From the NCBI RefSeq assembly GCF_000719555.1, contig NZ_JOGX01000033.1, forward strand, positions 6,210-70,209: 64,000 nucleotides of DNA, in the 5' to 3' direction. A model generated the notes under the pieces. It was not told the origin of the DNA. It ran no database searches and saw nothing but the letters and a program-made list of their open reading frames with translations. The translations under genes were made by a program, and so were the position numbers. This DNA is from Streptomyces sp. NRRL F-5727 (GTDB lineage Bacteria > Actinomycetota > Actinomycetes > Streptomycetales > Streptomycetaceae). Positions 35,685 to 46,089 of the stretch are shown in pieces (position 1 is the stretch's first letter; every line of letters begins with the position of its first letter).

Positions 35685-37154
35685 TCAGGCCGGCAGGCCC
35701 GCCGGTGCCAGGCCGACCGCCGTCAGGTAGGCGTCGAGGCTCGCGTCGGCGCGGTCGCCGGCCCAGCCCACGTACCCGTCCGGGCGGATCAGGTAGACGC
35801 CCGTGCCGTACGGCTCGCCCGGCGCCGTCAGCCGGGCCGTGCGGACCTGCTCCGGGAGTGCCGCGGGGGGCTCGGCGTCGCCGGCCGTGAGCAGGGTGAA
35901 GTGCGGGCCCCGGAAGAGGTCGAACAGCCGCCCCTCCCCGTGCCGGCCGTCCGGGGCGCGGTCGCCCGCGCGCAGGGTGTCCCCCGAGGTCTCCGGGCGG
36001 GTGTCGACCGCGAGGGCCGAGTCCCGGTAGCCGAGGTCGAGCTGCTGGACGTCCTTGCCCCGCTGGGTGGCCTCGCCGTCGGCGGTGGCCCGGTGGAGCC
36101 GGGTGCTGAGCCCCAGGACGTCCGCCGCGACGGGGCGGCGCTCGGCCTCGTAGCTGTCGAGGAGCGCGGCCGGTGCCCCGTGGAGGAGGACCTGGGCGAG
36201 CTTCCAGCCGAGGTTGTAGGCGTCCTGGACGCCCGTGTTGAGGCCCTGGCCGCCGGCGGGGGAGTGGACGTGGGCGGCGTCGCCCGCGAGGAAGACCCGG
36301 CCCTCCCGGAAGCGGTCCGCGAGCGCCGCCCTGGCGCGGTAGTCCGAGGCCCACGGCACGTCCGTGATCTGGTCCGCGTCCAGCGGGGTACGGGCGGCGA
36401 GCAGCGCGCGGACGCCCTCCGGGGTCGTGTCCACCACGGCCGCCGGGTCCTCGAAGGTGGCGGCGAGCTGGAAGAGGGCGGCGTCGCCCGGCAGCGGGCA
36501 GAGCGCCACGCCGCCGTCCGGCGCCCGCCACACGTGCCAGTGGTCCCGGCCGGCCACCGTCCCGGGGGCGATCCGCACGTCCGCGACGAGCATCGGGCGC
36601 GGGTCCACGGTCTCGCCGGTCATACCGATGCCGAGGGCCCGGCGGACCGTGGAGCGGCCTCCGTCGGCGCCGACCAGGTAGCCGGCCCGGACCGTCTCGC
36701 CGGTGCTCAGCTCCGCCGCCACGCCCGCGTGGTCCTGGCGCAGGCCGGTGAGGGCGGTGCCGAAGCGGACGCCGCCGCCGAGCGCCGTCAGCCGCTCGTA
36801 CAGCAGCTCCTGGGTGCGGGACTGCGGGATCAGCAGGGTGTTCGCGTACGGCACCCGCTCGGTGGGCTCCGAGCGCGGGACCATGTCCCACTCGCCGCGC
36901 CGCTCGGTGCCCTCCCAGGCCAGCATCCGGGGGTACGGGCCGCCCGCCGCCAGCACCCCGGGCAGGACGCCGAGGTCGTCCAGGACCTCCAGGCTGCGCG
37001 GCTGGAGTCCCTTGCCGCGCGAGCCGGGGAAGAGCCCGTCGGCCCGCTCCAGGAGGAGCGTCCGGACGCCCCGGCGGGCGAGGTCGAGGGCGAGCACGAG
37101 CCCCGTGGGGCCCGCTCCGGTGATGACGACGTCCGTGTCCCGGTCCACAGGCAT
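35685..37154 (-). CDS. FAD-dependent aromatic monooxygenase (class A), TetR-controlled
   Basis: The 489-residue protein has the Rossmann fold VVITGAGPTGLVLALDLA (residues about 9-26), the middle FAD/NADPH motif YLVGADGGRSTVRRALGI, and GDAAHVHSPAGGQGLNTGVQD near the flavin ring. The last about 100 residues form a thioredoxin-like domain as in PheA/TetX-like and rifampicin-monooxygenase-like enzymes. Likely role: hydroxylation of an aromatic substrate or an antibiotic. The ATG at 37154 has GGAGGCGG upstream. It diverges from a TetR gene across twin palindromes. Confidence 0.88.
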   Translation of the reverse strand: MPVDRDTDVVITGAGPTGLVLALDLARRGVRTLLLERADGLFPGSRGKGLQPRSLEVLDDLGVLPGVLAAGGPYPRMLAWEGTERRGEWDMVPRSEPTERVPYANTLLIPQSRTQELLYERLTALGGGVRFGTALTGLRQDHAGVAAELSTGETVRAGYLVGADGGRSTVRRALGIGMTGETVDPRPMLVADVRIAPGTVAGRDHWHVWRAPDGGVALCPLPGDAALFQLAATFEDPAAVVDTTPEGVRALLAARTPLDADQITDVPWASDYRARAALADRFREGRVFLAGDAAHVHSPAGGQGLNTGVQDAYNLGWKLAQVLLHGAPAALLDSYEAERRPVAADVLGLSTRLHRATADGEATQRGKDVQQLDLGYRDSALAVDTRPETSGDTLRAGDRAPDGRHGEGRLFDLFRGPHFTLLTAGDAEPPAALPEQVRTARLTAPGEPYGTGVYLIRPDGYVGWAGDRADASLDAYLTAVGLAPAGLPA

Positions 37155-37171
37155 GGCTGTCCGCCTCCAGT

Positions 37172-37224
37172 CCTTAACGCTGTTAAATGCCGACCTCCCC
37201 AGCATCGCCTTAACGGCGTTAAGG
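37172..37224. promoter_or_regulatory. Twin operators between the monooxygenase and TetR genes
   Basis: CCTTAACGGCGTTAAGG at 37208-37224 is a perfect 17-bp palindrome. CCTTAACGCTGTTAAAT at 37172-37188 is a partly degenerate copy. Their centres are 36 bp apart. They are very AT-rich for the region and sit between the divergent starts, as in tetO1/tetO2-like arrangements. Confidence 0.82.
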
Positions 37225-37247
37225 AGTCAAGGGGATACCGTGACGGG

Positions 37248-37913
37248 GTGGCGACGAAGAAGACGACCAAGCTGGACCCGAGCACGGTGGCGGAGACCGC
37301 CCTGCGGCTGCTGAACGAGCGCGGCCTGGAAGGGCTCACGCTCCGCGCCATCGCCCAGGAGCTGCACGTCCAGGCCCCCGCCCTGTACTGGCACTTCAAG
37401 AACAAGCAGGCCCTGCTCGACGAGATGGCCACCGTCATGTACCGGCGCATGGTCGCCGAGCCGGAGGCCCGCCCGGCCGCCGGGCAGAGCTGGCAGGAGC
37501 TGATGCTCGGCGCCAACCGGGGGCTGCGCGCCGGGCTGCTGCGCTACCGCGACGGCGCCAAGGTCTACAGCGGCGCCCGGTTCACCGGCACCGACCACGC
37601 CCAGGACATGGAGCTCCAGCTCGGCGCCCTGGTCGACGCCGGGTTCACGCTGCGCGAGGCGGTGCGGGCCAGCACCACGGCGTACATGTACACCCTCGGG
37701 TTCGTCACCGAGGAGCAGGGCACCGAACCCCTCCCCGGAGAGCCACGGGAGGGCTTCGACATCGACGAGCGCGCCCACCGCCTCGCCGCGTACCCGCTCG
37801 CGGCGGCGGCCGGAGCGGAGCTGTTCGCCGACTACGACGAGCGCTTCGAGGAGGGGCTGCGGCTGATCGTCGCCGGGATCGAGTCGGTGTACGCCCCCGG
37901 CACGCACGCCTGA
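37248..37913 (+). CDS. TetR-family repressor (Tet-repressor C-terminal type)
   Basis: The 221-residue protein has the helix-turn-helix at about 27-50 (LTLRAIAQELHVQAPALYWH) and a C-terminal domain of the tetracycline-repressor type (TetR_C), with ARFTGTDHAQDME and the end EEGLRLIVAGIESVY. It is divergent from a flavin monooxygenase, and the two palindromes between are its probable binding sites. GTG 37248 has only a weak ribosome-binding site, so a leaderless or short-leader transcript is possible. Ligand unknown, probably the substrate of the monooxygenase. Confidence 0.9.
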   Translation: MATKKTTKLDPSTVAETALRLLNERGLEGLTLRAIAQELHVQAPALYWHFKNKQALLDEMATVMYRRMVAEPEARPAAGQSWQELMLGANRGLRAGLLRYRDGAKVYSGARFTGTDHAQDMELQLGALVDAGFTLREAVRASTTAYMYTLGFVTEEQGTEPLPGEPREGFDIDERAHRLAAYPLAAAAGAELFADYDERFEEGLRLIVAGIESVYAPGTHA

Positions 37914-37921
37914 CGCCGAGC

Positions 37922-37992
37922 CCGGCACCCGTCCCGCTCCGCGCCCCGTCCGGCACCCGTCCCGCTCCGCGCCCCGTCCGGCACCCGCCCCG
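37922..37992. repeat. 28-bp tandem repeat
   Basis: Two perfect copies of a 28-bp unit (starting CCGGCACCCGTCCCGCTCC) lie at 37922-37949 and 37950-37977, with a third partial copy from 37978. They fill the space between the TetR stop and the terminator. The repeat is not in a gene. Confidence 0.8.
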
Positions 37993-38029
37993 GCCCCCGT
38001 ACGGAACAGCGGCCCCGCCCCGACCACGA

Positions 38030-38064
38030 CGAAGCCCCCGCTCCGACAGGGAGCGGGGGCTTCG
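38030..38064. terminator. Bidirectional terminator between TetR and parC genes
   Basis: A perfect 15-bp stem (CGAAGCCCCCGCTCC / GGAGCGGGGGCTTCG) with a 5-base loop. It serves the convergent TetR and parC genes. Confidence 0.9.
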
Positions 38065-38081
38065 CGCGCGTGCGGAGGCGG

Positions 38082-40541
<2,460 letters not shown>

Positions 40542-40724
40542 CGCGGCTGCGGCTCCTTCTCCGACAAAGCTTGATCTGACGCGGACCATTGTGGACCGTG
40601 CCACCGACAGCGCGGACCGCGACCCGGACGAGGGACATCTCCGGGGTCCGGGAACTTCGCCAGGTGTCGGCGCGCTTGCATACAGTGGCAGGACTTTTCC
40701 CGTACCGCGATCGAAGGGACGTAC

Positions 40725-42071
40725 ATGCCCATGGGTCACACGGCCACGGCCGAGGCCGGCTCCGGCGGCCTGACAGCGACCGAGCACCGGCTGGCGAACG
40801 GCCTGAGGGTGGTGCTCTCGGAGGACCACCTGACCCCGGTCGCCGCGGTCTGCCTCTGGTACGACGTCGGCTCGCGCCACGAGGTCGCGGGCCGCACCGG
40901 CCTCGCCCACCTCTTCGAGCACCTGATGTTCCAGGGCTCGAAGCAGGTCCACGGCAACGGGCACTTCGAGCTCGTCCAGGGCGCCGGTGGCTCGCTCAAC
41001 GGCACGACGAGCTTCGAGCGCACCAACTACTTCGAGACCATGCCCGCCCACCAGCTGGAGCTCGCGCTCTGGCTGGAGGCCGACCGGATGGGCTCGCTGC
41101 TCGCCGCCCTCGACGACGAGTCGATGGAGAACCAGCGGGACGTCGTGAAGAACGAGCGCCGCCAGCGGTACGACAACGTGCCGTACGGCACCGCCTTCGA
41201 GAAGCTCACCGCGCTCGCGTACCCCGAGGGCCACCCGTACCACCACACCCCCATCGGCTCGATGGCGGACCTGGACGCGGCCACCCTGGAGGACGCGCGG
41301 AACTTCTTCCGCACCTACTACGCGCCCAACAACGCGGTCCTGTCGGTCGTCGGCGACATCGACCCGGAGCAGACGCTCGCCTGGATCGAGAAGTACTTCG
41401 GCTCCATCCCCGGCCACGACGGCAAGCCCGCCCCGCGCGACGGCGCCCTCCCGGACGTCATCGGCGAGCAGCTGCGCGAGGTCGTCGTCGAGGAGGTCCC
41501 GGCCCGCGCCCTGATGGCCGCCTACCGGCTGCCCGAGGACGGCACGCGCGCGTGCGACGCCGCCGACCTCGCCCTCACCGTGCTCGGCGGCGGCGAGTCC
41601 TCCCGCCTGCACAACCGGCTGGTCCGCCGCGACCGCACCGCCGTCGCCGCCGGCTTCGGCCTGCTCCGGCTCGCCGGCGCCCCCTCGCTCGGCTGGCTGG
41701 ACGTCAAGACGTCCGGCGGCGTCGAGGTCCCCGCCATCGAGGCCGCCGTCGACGAGGAGCTCGCCCGCTTCGCCGCCGAGGGCCCGACCGCCGAGGAGAT
41801 GGAGCGCGCCCAGGCCCAGCTGGAGCGCGAATGGCTCGACCGGCTCGGCACCGTCGCCGGCCGCGCGGACGAACTGTGCCGGTTCGCCGTGCTGTTCGGC
41901 GACCCGCAGCTCGCCCTCACCGCCGTCGACCGGGTCCTCGCGGTCACCGCCGACGAGGTGCGCGAGGTGGCCGCGGCCCGCCTCCGCCCCGACAACCGGG
42001 CGGTGCTGGTGTACGAGCCGGCGCAGACCGGCGCCGAAGACAGCGACGAGGAAGAGGGAGCGGACCAGTGA
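40725..42071 (+). CDS. M16-family zinc metallopeptidase, catalytic subunit
   Basis: The 448-residue protein carries the inverted zinc motif HLFEH (residues 62-66) and a downstream Glu144 (VVKNERRQR) as third ligand, so it should be an active pitrilysin/processing-peptidase-type enzyme. Two M16 halves are recognised (about 20-190 and 195-440). It has no signal peptide, so it is probably cytoplasmic. It overlaps a second M16 gene by 4 bases; together they would form the usual two-subunit chamber. The start follows GAAGGGA. Confidence 0.92.
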   Translation: MPMGHTATAEAGSGGLTATEHRLANGLRVVLSEDHLTPVAAVCLWYDVGSRHEVAGRTGLAHLFEHLMFQGSKQVHGNGHFELVQGAGGSLNGTTSFERTNYFETMPAHQLELALWLEADRMGSLLAALDDESMENQRDVVKNERRQRYDNVPYGTAFEKLTALAYPEGHPYHHTPIGSMADLDAATLEDARNFFRTYYAPNNAVLSVVGDIDPEQTLAWIEKYFGSIPGHDGKPAPRDGALPDVIGEQLREVVVEEVPARALMAAYRLPEDGTRACDAADLALTVLGGGESSRLHNRLVRRDRTAVAAGFGLLRLAGAPSLGWLDVKTSGGVEVPAIEAAVDEELARFAAEGPTAEEMERAQAQLEREWLDRLGTVAGRADELCRFAVLFGDPQLALTAVDRVLAVTADEVREVAAARLRPDNRAVLVYEPAQTGAEDSDEEEGADQ

Positions 42072-43462
42072 CGGACACCGCCCAGCCCCTGACCAGCATG
42101 GAGTTCCACCCGCAGCCGCAGGCCGGCCAGGCCAGGCCGTGGGCCTTCCCGGCCCCCGAGCGCGCCACGCTCGACAACGGGCTGACCGTGCTGCGCTGCC
42201 ACCGTCCCGGCCAGCAGGTCGTCGCCGTCGAGATCTTCTTCGACGCGCCGCTGGACGCCGAGCCCGAGGGCCTCGACGGCGTCGCCACCATCATGGCGCG
42301 CGCCCTCTCCGAGGGGACCACCGAGCGCGGCGCCGAGGAGTTCGCGGCCGAGCTGGAGCGCTGCGGCGCCTCCCTCGACGCCCACGCGGACCACCCCGGC
42401 GTCCGGGTCTCCCTGGAGGTCCCGGTCTCCCGCCTCCCCAAGGCGCTGGCCCTCGTCTCCGAGGCCCTGACCTCCCCGGCCTTCGACGCCGACGAGGTCA
42501 AGCGCCTGGTCGCCAACCGGCTCGACGAGATCCCGCACGAGGCCGCCAACCCGAACCGCCGCGCGGCCAAGCAGCTCTACAAGGAGCTCTTCCCGGCCGG
42601 CACCCGGCTGTCCCGGCCGCGCCAGGGCACCGAGGAGACGGTGGAGGCCATCGACGCCGCCGCCGTCCGCGCCTTCTACGACGCGCACCTGCGCCCGTCC
42701 GCCGCCACCGCGGTCGTCGTCGGCGACCTCACCGGCGTCGACCTGGACGCGGTCCTCGCCGAGACGCTCGGCCGCTGGACCGGCGAGCCGGCGGTGCCGC
42801 GCCCGATGCAGCCGATCACCGCCGACGACACCGGACGGGTCGTCATCGTCGACCGCCCCGGCGCCGTCCAGACCCAGCTGCTCATCGGCCGGATCGGGCC
42901 GGACCGCCACGACGCCGTCTGGGCCGCGCAGGTCCTCGGCGTCTACTGCCTCGGCGGCACCCTGACGTCCCGTCTGGACGCCGTCCTGCGCGAGGAGAAG
43001 GGGTACACGTACGGCGTGCGCGCCTTCGGGCAGGTGCTCCGCTCCGACGGCGAGGGGCACGGCGCCTCGCTGCTCGCCATCAGCGGCTCGGTCGACACCC
43101 CGACCACCGGCCCGGCGCTGGAGGACCTGTGGAAGGTGCTCCGGACGCTGGCCGAGGGCGGGTTGACGGACGCCGAGCGGGACATCGCGGTGCAGAACCT
43201 GGTGGGCGTGGCCCCGCTCAAGTACGAGACGGCCGCCTCGGTCGCCGCGACCCTCTCCGACCAGGTCGAGCAGCACCTGCCGGACGACTACCAGGCCCGG
43301 CTGTACGCGCGCCTGGCCGAGACGGGCACGGTCGAGGCCACGGCCGCCGTCGTCAGCGCCTTCCCGGTGGACCGGCTCGTCACCGTGCTCGTGGGCGACG
43401 CCGCGCAGATCGAGGAGCCCGTGCGGGCCCTCGGCATCGGCGAGGTGACCGTGGTGAGCTGA
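42068..43462 (+). CDS. M16-family peptidase partner without zinc motif
   Basis: The 464-residue protein has the M16 fold, but at the zinc-motif place it reads LDGVATIMARALSEGT, with no HxxEH. The substrate-binding Arg/Tyr pair of the C-terminal half is present (TSRLDAVLREEKGYTYGVR). This is the pattern of the non-catalytic partner in two-subunit M16 peptidases. The GTG start overlaps the stop of the active subunit (GTGA), indicating equimolar translation. A T-rich terminator follows. Confidence 0.9.
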   Translation: MTDTAQPLTSMEFHPQPQAGQARPWAFPAPERATLDNGLTVLRCHRPGQQVVAVEIFFDAPLDAEPEGLDGVATIMARALSEGTTERGAEEFAAELERCGASLDAHADHPGVRVSLEVPVSRLPKALALVSEALTSPAFDADEVKRLVANRLDEIPHEAANPNRRAAKQLYKELFPAGTRLSRPRQGTEETVEAIDAAAVRAFYDAHLRPSAATAVVVGDLTGVDLDAVLAETLGRWTGEPAVPRPMQPITADDTGRVVIVDRPGAVQTQLLIGRIGPDRHDAVWAAQVLGVYCLGGTLTSRLDAVLREEKGYTYGVRAFGQVLRSDGEGHGASLLAISGSVDTPTTGPALEDLWKVLRTLAEGGLTDAERDIAVQNLVGVAPLKYETAASVAATLSDQVEQHLPDDYQARLYARLAETGTVEATAAVVSAFPVDRLVTVLVGDAAQIEEPVRALGIGEVTVVS

Positions 43463-43478
43463 CGCTCCGTCGGCCCCG

Positions 43479-43518
43479 GCGGAGGTCTCCGATGCGGTGA
43501 AGCGTCGGAGACCTCCGC
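43479..43518 (+). terminator. Terminator after the M16 pair
   Basis: GCGGAGGTCTCCGATGC pairs with GCGTCGGAGACCTCCGC (one G-T pair) around a short loop and is followed by TTTGTCC. Confidence 0.88.
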
Positions 43519-43669
43519 TTTGTCCGTTATGGCGTCAAGGGTGATCGTATGCCTTGTGGCATGTCTTACAAATGCGCGTGTCTGTTTGGCGATCGCCACC
43601 CGTCCGGCCTAGCGTCGATCCGGCTGTCCGGCCGACGCACGCGCCGCATCCGCGGCACCGGACAGTCAT

Positions 43670-43810
43670 CGCCGAGTCCCCGTCAGGCGCGAGCCTGGGG
43701 AGCCGGGGACCCACGCAGTCCCTGGGGTGAATCGGACGCCTTCGCCCGCGCGGAGGGGCCCGTAGGAGACCTTCCTGCTCCGAACCCGTCAGCTAACCCG
43801 GTAGGCGAGA
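43670..43810 (+). ncRNA. c-di-AMP riboswitch (ydaO-yuaA class)
   Basis: The leader shows the conserved blocks of this riboswitch in order: GCCGAGTCCCCGTCAGGCGC with GAGCCTGGGGAGCCGGGGAC, then GGGGTGAATCGGA, a variable arm, and CCGAACCCGTCAGCTAACC ending in GGTAGGCGAGA. It ends about 20 bases before the start of an M23 cell-wall hydrolase. In actinobacteria this class controls resuscitation-promoting factors and cell-wall hydrolases and turns expression off when c-di-AMP is high. The 150 bases before it hold the promoter area, including a small palindrome ATGCC-TTGT-GGCAT at 43549-43562. Confidence 0.9.
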
Positions 43811-43829
43811 AGGAAGGAAAGGAACCGTC

Positions 43830-44600
43830 TTGGCGTTCACCCGTGCCACCGGGAAGCATCGTGGTGCGAGCCGACTGGCTCGCCGCAGCGCCGGCATCGC
43901 CGGCGTGGCCGCCCTCGCGACCACCGGCGTCGTCGGCACCCTCGCCTCTCCGGCGCTCGCCGCCGACACGGACGACCGTTCCGCCGAGGACACCGGCCTC
44001 ATGAAGGTGATCGCCGACGAGTCCATCGCCGACCAGATCAACGCGCAGGCCGCCGCCCAGGAGCAGGAGGCCGCCGAGGCCGAGGCCCGGGCCAAGGCGC
44101 GCGCCGAGGCGAAGCGCAAGGCCGAGGCCCGCGCCAAGGAGATCCGCGAGGAGAGGGAGCGCGCCGCCCGCGAGGCCGAGCGCCGCCGGCTCGCCTCCTT
44201 CAACCTCCCCGTCGCCGGCTCGTACGTCTCCACCGGCTACAAGACCGGCGGCTCCCTCTGGTCCTCCGGCAGCCACTCCGGCGTCGACTTCCACGCCGCC
44301 TACGGCAGCTCGGTCGTCTCCGTCGGCTCCGGCACCGTCGTCGAGGCCGGCTGGGGCGGCGCGTACGGCAACAACATCGTGATCCGGATGAACGACGGCA
44401 CCTACACCCAGTACGGCCACCTGTCGTCCATCGGCGTCTACGTCGGCCAGTCCGTCGAGCCCGGCCAGCAGATAGGCGTCTCCGGCTCGACCGGCAACTC
44501 GACCGGCCCGCACCTCCACTTCGAGGCCCGGACCACCGCCGAGTACGGCTCCGACATCAACCCCGTCGCGTACCTCCGCGCCCGCGGTGTCAGCCTCTGA
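43830..44600 (+). CDS. Secreted M23 (LytM-type) cell-wall peptidase
   Basis: The 256-residue protein has a signal peptide (1-44, cut near SPALAAD), a long charged coiled-coil-like helix (about 70-122, Ala/Glu/Arg/Lys-rich), and a C-terminal M23 domain. The domain shows zinc ligands His149/Asp153 (HSGVDFH) and His228/His230 (GPHLHFE). It is expected to cut peptidoglycan cross-bridges. The start is TTG 43830 behind AAGGAA and is governed by the c-di-AMP riboswitch upstream, linking wall remodelling to the second messenger. A terminator with a T-tract follows. Confidence 0.93.
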   Translation: MAFTRATGKHRGASRLARRSAGIAGVAALATTGVVGTLASPALAADTDDRSAEDTGLMKVIADESIADQINAQAAAQEQEAAEAEARAKARAEAKRKAEARAKEIREERERAAREAERRRLASFNLPVAGSYVSTGYKTGGSLWSSGSHSGVDFHAAYGSSVVSVGSGTVVEAGWGGAYGNNIVIRMNDGTYTQYGHLSSIGVYVGQSVEPGQQIGVSGSTGNSTGPHLHFEARTTAEYGSDINPVAYLRARGVSL

Positions 44601-44621
44601 CCCGCCACCCCGCCCCGAATC

Positions 44622-44651
44622 GGCCCCGGCTCCCATGAGCCGGGGCCTTTT
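44622..44651 (+). terminator. Terminator after the M23 gene
   Basis: A perfect 11-bp stem (GGCCCCGGCTC / GAGCCGGGGCC), 4-base loop, followed by TTTTCG. Confidence 0.92.
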
Positions 44652-44691
44652 CGTCGCTCCGCGTCCGGTACGCCCCCGCCGTGAACCGGCC

Positions 44692-44765
44692 GAATTCCGA
44701 GGGGGCATCGGAATTTCCGGCGCGCTGCAATAGAGTCGCGGAAGAAGCGCCGCTCGAATTCGGGG
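44692..44765. promoter_or_regulatory. GAATTCCG-type motifs upstream of the GntR gene
   Basis: CGAATTCCGA (44691-44700), CGGAATTTCCGG (44709-44720) and CGAATTCGGGG (44755-44765) lie within 75 bases in an otherwise very GC-rich genome. More copies occur after the gene at 45467-45590. They look like repeated operator half-sites for the GntR protein between them. Confidence 0.55.
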
Positions 44766-44792
44766 CGCGCGGAGTGAATACGGAGGTCGGAC

Positions 44793-45476
44793 ATGCGGGT
44801 TCCCGCGCAATCGGTATGCACGGCGATCCGGGACGACATCGTCTCGGGGGTCTTCGAGCGCGGCAGCCGGCTGACCGAGGAACAGCTCGCCCGCCGCTAC
44901 GGCGTCTCCCGCGTCCCGGTCCGCGAGGCCCTGCGCACCCTGGAGTCCGAGGGCTTCGTGGTCAGCCGCCGGCACGCGGGCGCCCATGTCGCCGAGCCCA
45001 CCGACCAGGAGGCCGCCGACCTCCTCGACGTACGGGCGCTGCTCGAACCGCTCGGCGCCGCCCGGGCGGCGCAGCGGCGCACCGAAGCCCACCTCAAGGT
45101 GCTGCGCGGCCTGGTCAGGCTGGGGCAGGAGCGGGCCCGCCGGGGGCAGGGGGAGGATCTGCGGGCGCTCGGCGGCTGGTTCCACGAGACGCTCGCGCAG
45201 GCGTCCGGCAGCCCGGCGCTGGCCGTCCTCCTGACCCAGCTGCGGCACAAGATCGCCTGGATGTACACGGTGGACCAGCCGGACCGGCCGGTGGACGCCT
45301 GGGCCGAGCACGGGGCGATCGTCGACGCCATCGCGCGGGGGGACGCCGAGCGGGCCCGGTCGCTGACCGCCCTGCACGCCGAGCACGCGCTTCCGCTGCA
45401 CCGGCTGAAAAGGCCGGAGCGGGGCCGTGTGAGGGTTTCGCAACATGCCGTCAACACGGCGAGCGTCCGGAATTAA
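44793..45476 (+). CDS. GntR-family (FadR/FCD-type) regulator
   Basis: The 227-residue protein has a winged helix at about 8-70 (AIRDDIVSGVFERGSRLTEE, LARRYGVSRVPVREALRTL) and an FCD ligand domain whose metal-site histidines can be seen in GGWFHETLAQASGSPAL and the HAEHALP segment. Regulators of this group sense small organic acids. It stands next to ptsH but on the other strand. The many GAATTCCG-like motifs on both sides suggest autoregulation. The ATG is preceded by ACGGAGG. Confidence 0.92.
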   Translation: MRVPAQSVCTAIRDDIVSGVFERGSRLTEEQLARRYGVSRVPVREALRTLESEGFVVSRRHAGAHVAEPTDQEAADLLDVRALLEPLGAARAAQRRTEAHLKVLRGLVRLGQERARRGQGEDLRALGGWFHETLAQASGSPALAVLLTQLRHKIAWMYTVDQPDRPVDAWAEHGAIVDAIARGDAERARSLTALHAEHALPLHRLKRPERGRVRVSQHAVNTASVRN

Positions 45477-45590
45477 CACGGACGCCGTATACAAAGAATA
45501 GCAATTCCGGGGCCTTTTTCGTGCTGCCCGGAAAAGGGAATTCCGTGGATCCGGAAATGCCGGACGGCCGTGTCCGCCGGGAATTCCGGG
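45467..45590. promoter_or_regulatory. GAATTCCG-type motifs downstream of the GntR gene
   Basis: Copies or close variants lie at 45467 (CCGGAATTAA), 45501 (GCAATTCCGGGG), 45536 (GGGAATTCCG), 45550 (CCGGAAATGCCGG) and 45580 (GGAATTCCGGG). The first and second can pair into a weak stem followed by a CCTTTTTC tract (about 45513-45520), a possible terminator of the GntR gene. Confidence 0.5.
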
Positions 45591-45604
45591 GACACGGCCG
45601 TCCG
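45561..45604. terminator. Terminator between GntR and ptsH genes
   Basis: A perfect 15-bp stem (CGGACGGCCGTGTCC / GGACACGGCCGTCCG) with a 14-base loop that contains a GAATTCC motif, 28 bases beyond the ptsH stop. Confidence 0.8.
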
Positions 45605-45631
45605 GGACGCGCGGGGAACCGACCCGCCGGG

Positions 45632-45913
45632 TCAGACCGTCTCGGGGAGCTCGTCGAGGCCCTCGGCGACGAGCTTGGCGAGGCGCTCCAGCGCGGCCTC
45701 GGCGCCGTCGGCGTCCGAAGCGAGCACGATCTCCTCGCCGCCCTGCGCGCCCAGGCCGAGCACCGCGAGCATGGAGGCGGCGTTCACCGGGTTGCCGTCG
45801 GCCTTGGCGATGGTCACCGGGACACCGGAGGCCGTGGCGGCACGGACGAAGATGGAGGCGGGGCGGGCGTGCAGGCCCTCGGCCCAGCCGACGTTGACGC
45901 GGCGCTCAGCCAT
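45632..45913 (-). CDS. ptsH: HPr phosphocarrier protein of the PTS
   Basis: The 93-residue protein is HPr, which passes phosphate from enzyme I to sugar-specific IIA domains. The active His15 lies in GLHARPAS, and the second signature NAASMLAVLGLGAQGGEEI is present. It is near identical to S. coelicolor HPr. It is encoded alone, away from ptsI and crr, with a DasR element 26-41 bases before the start, so it is tied to N-acetylglucosamine metabolism. Confidence 0.97.
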   Translation of the reverse strand: MAERRVNVGWAEGLHARPASIFVRAATASGVPVTIAKADGNPVNAASMLAVLGLGAQGGEEIVLASDADGAEAALERLAKLVAEGLDELPETV

Positions 45914-45938
45914 GGTGTTGCCCTTCAGGTCTTCGGCG

Positions 45939-45954
45939 GGTTGTCTAGACCAGT
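45939..45954 (-). promoter_or_regulatory. DasR-responsive element (dre) before ptsH
   Basis: On the minus strand the site reads ACTGGTCTAGACAACC, against the dre consensus ACTGGTCTAGACCACT (13 of 16 bases). The palindromic core GTCTAGAC is intact. It lies 26 bases upstream of the ptsH start. DasR, a GntR regulator, represses PTS genes until glucosamine phosphates accumulate. Confidence 0.88.
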
Positions 45955-46089
45955 CTCTCACGGGAAGCGGAGTGCTCCCGTCGACATTGGTCCCACCACC
46001 GTACGACGTTCGGCCCCCGTCCCCGGCACAGGGGCGCGGACGGCGCGCGCACGGTGCCGGTGTCACACCCCGGTCGTAGGCTGTGCCCC

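Noticed and set aside
37922..37992. CRISPR-like array in the 28-bp repeats, and likewise in the SepH repeats
   Set aside because: The units are directly adjacent with no spacers, and no cas genes are present.
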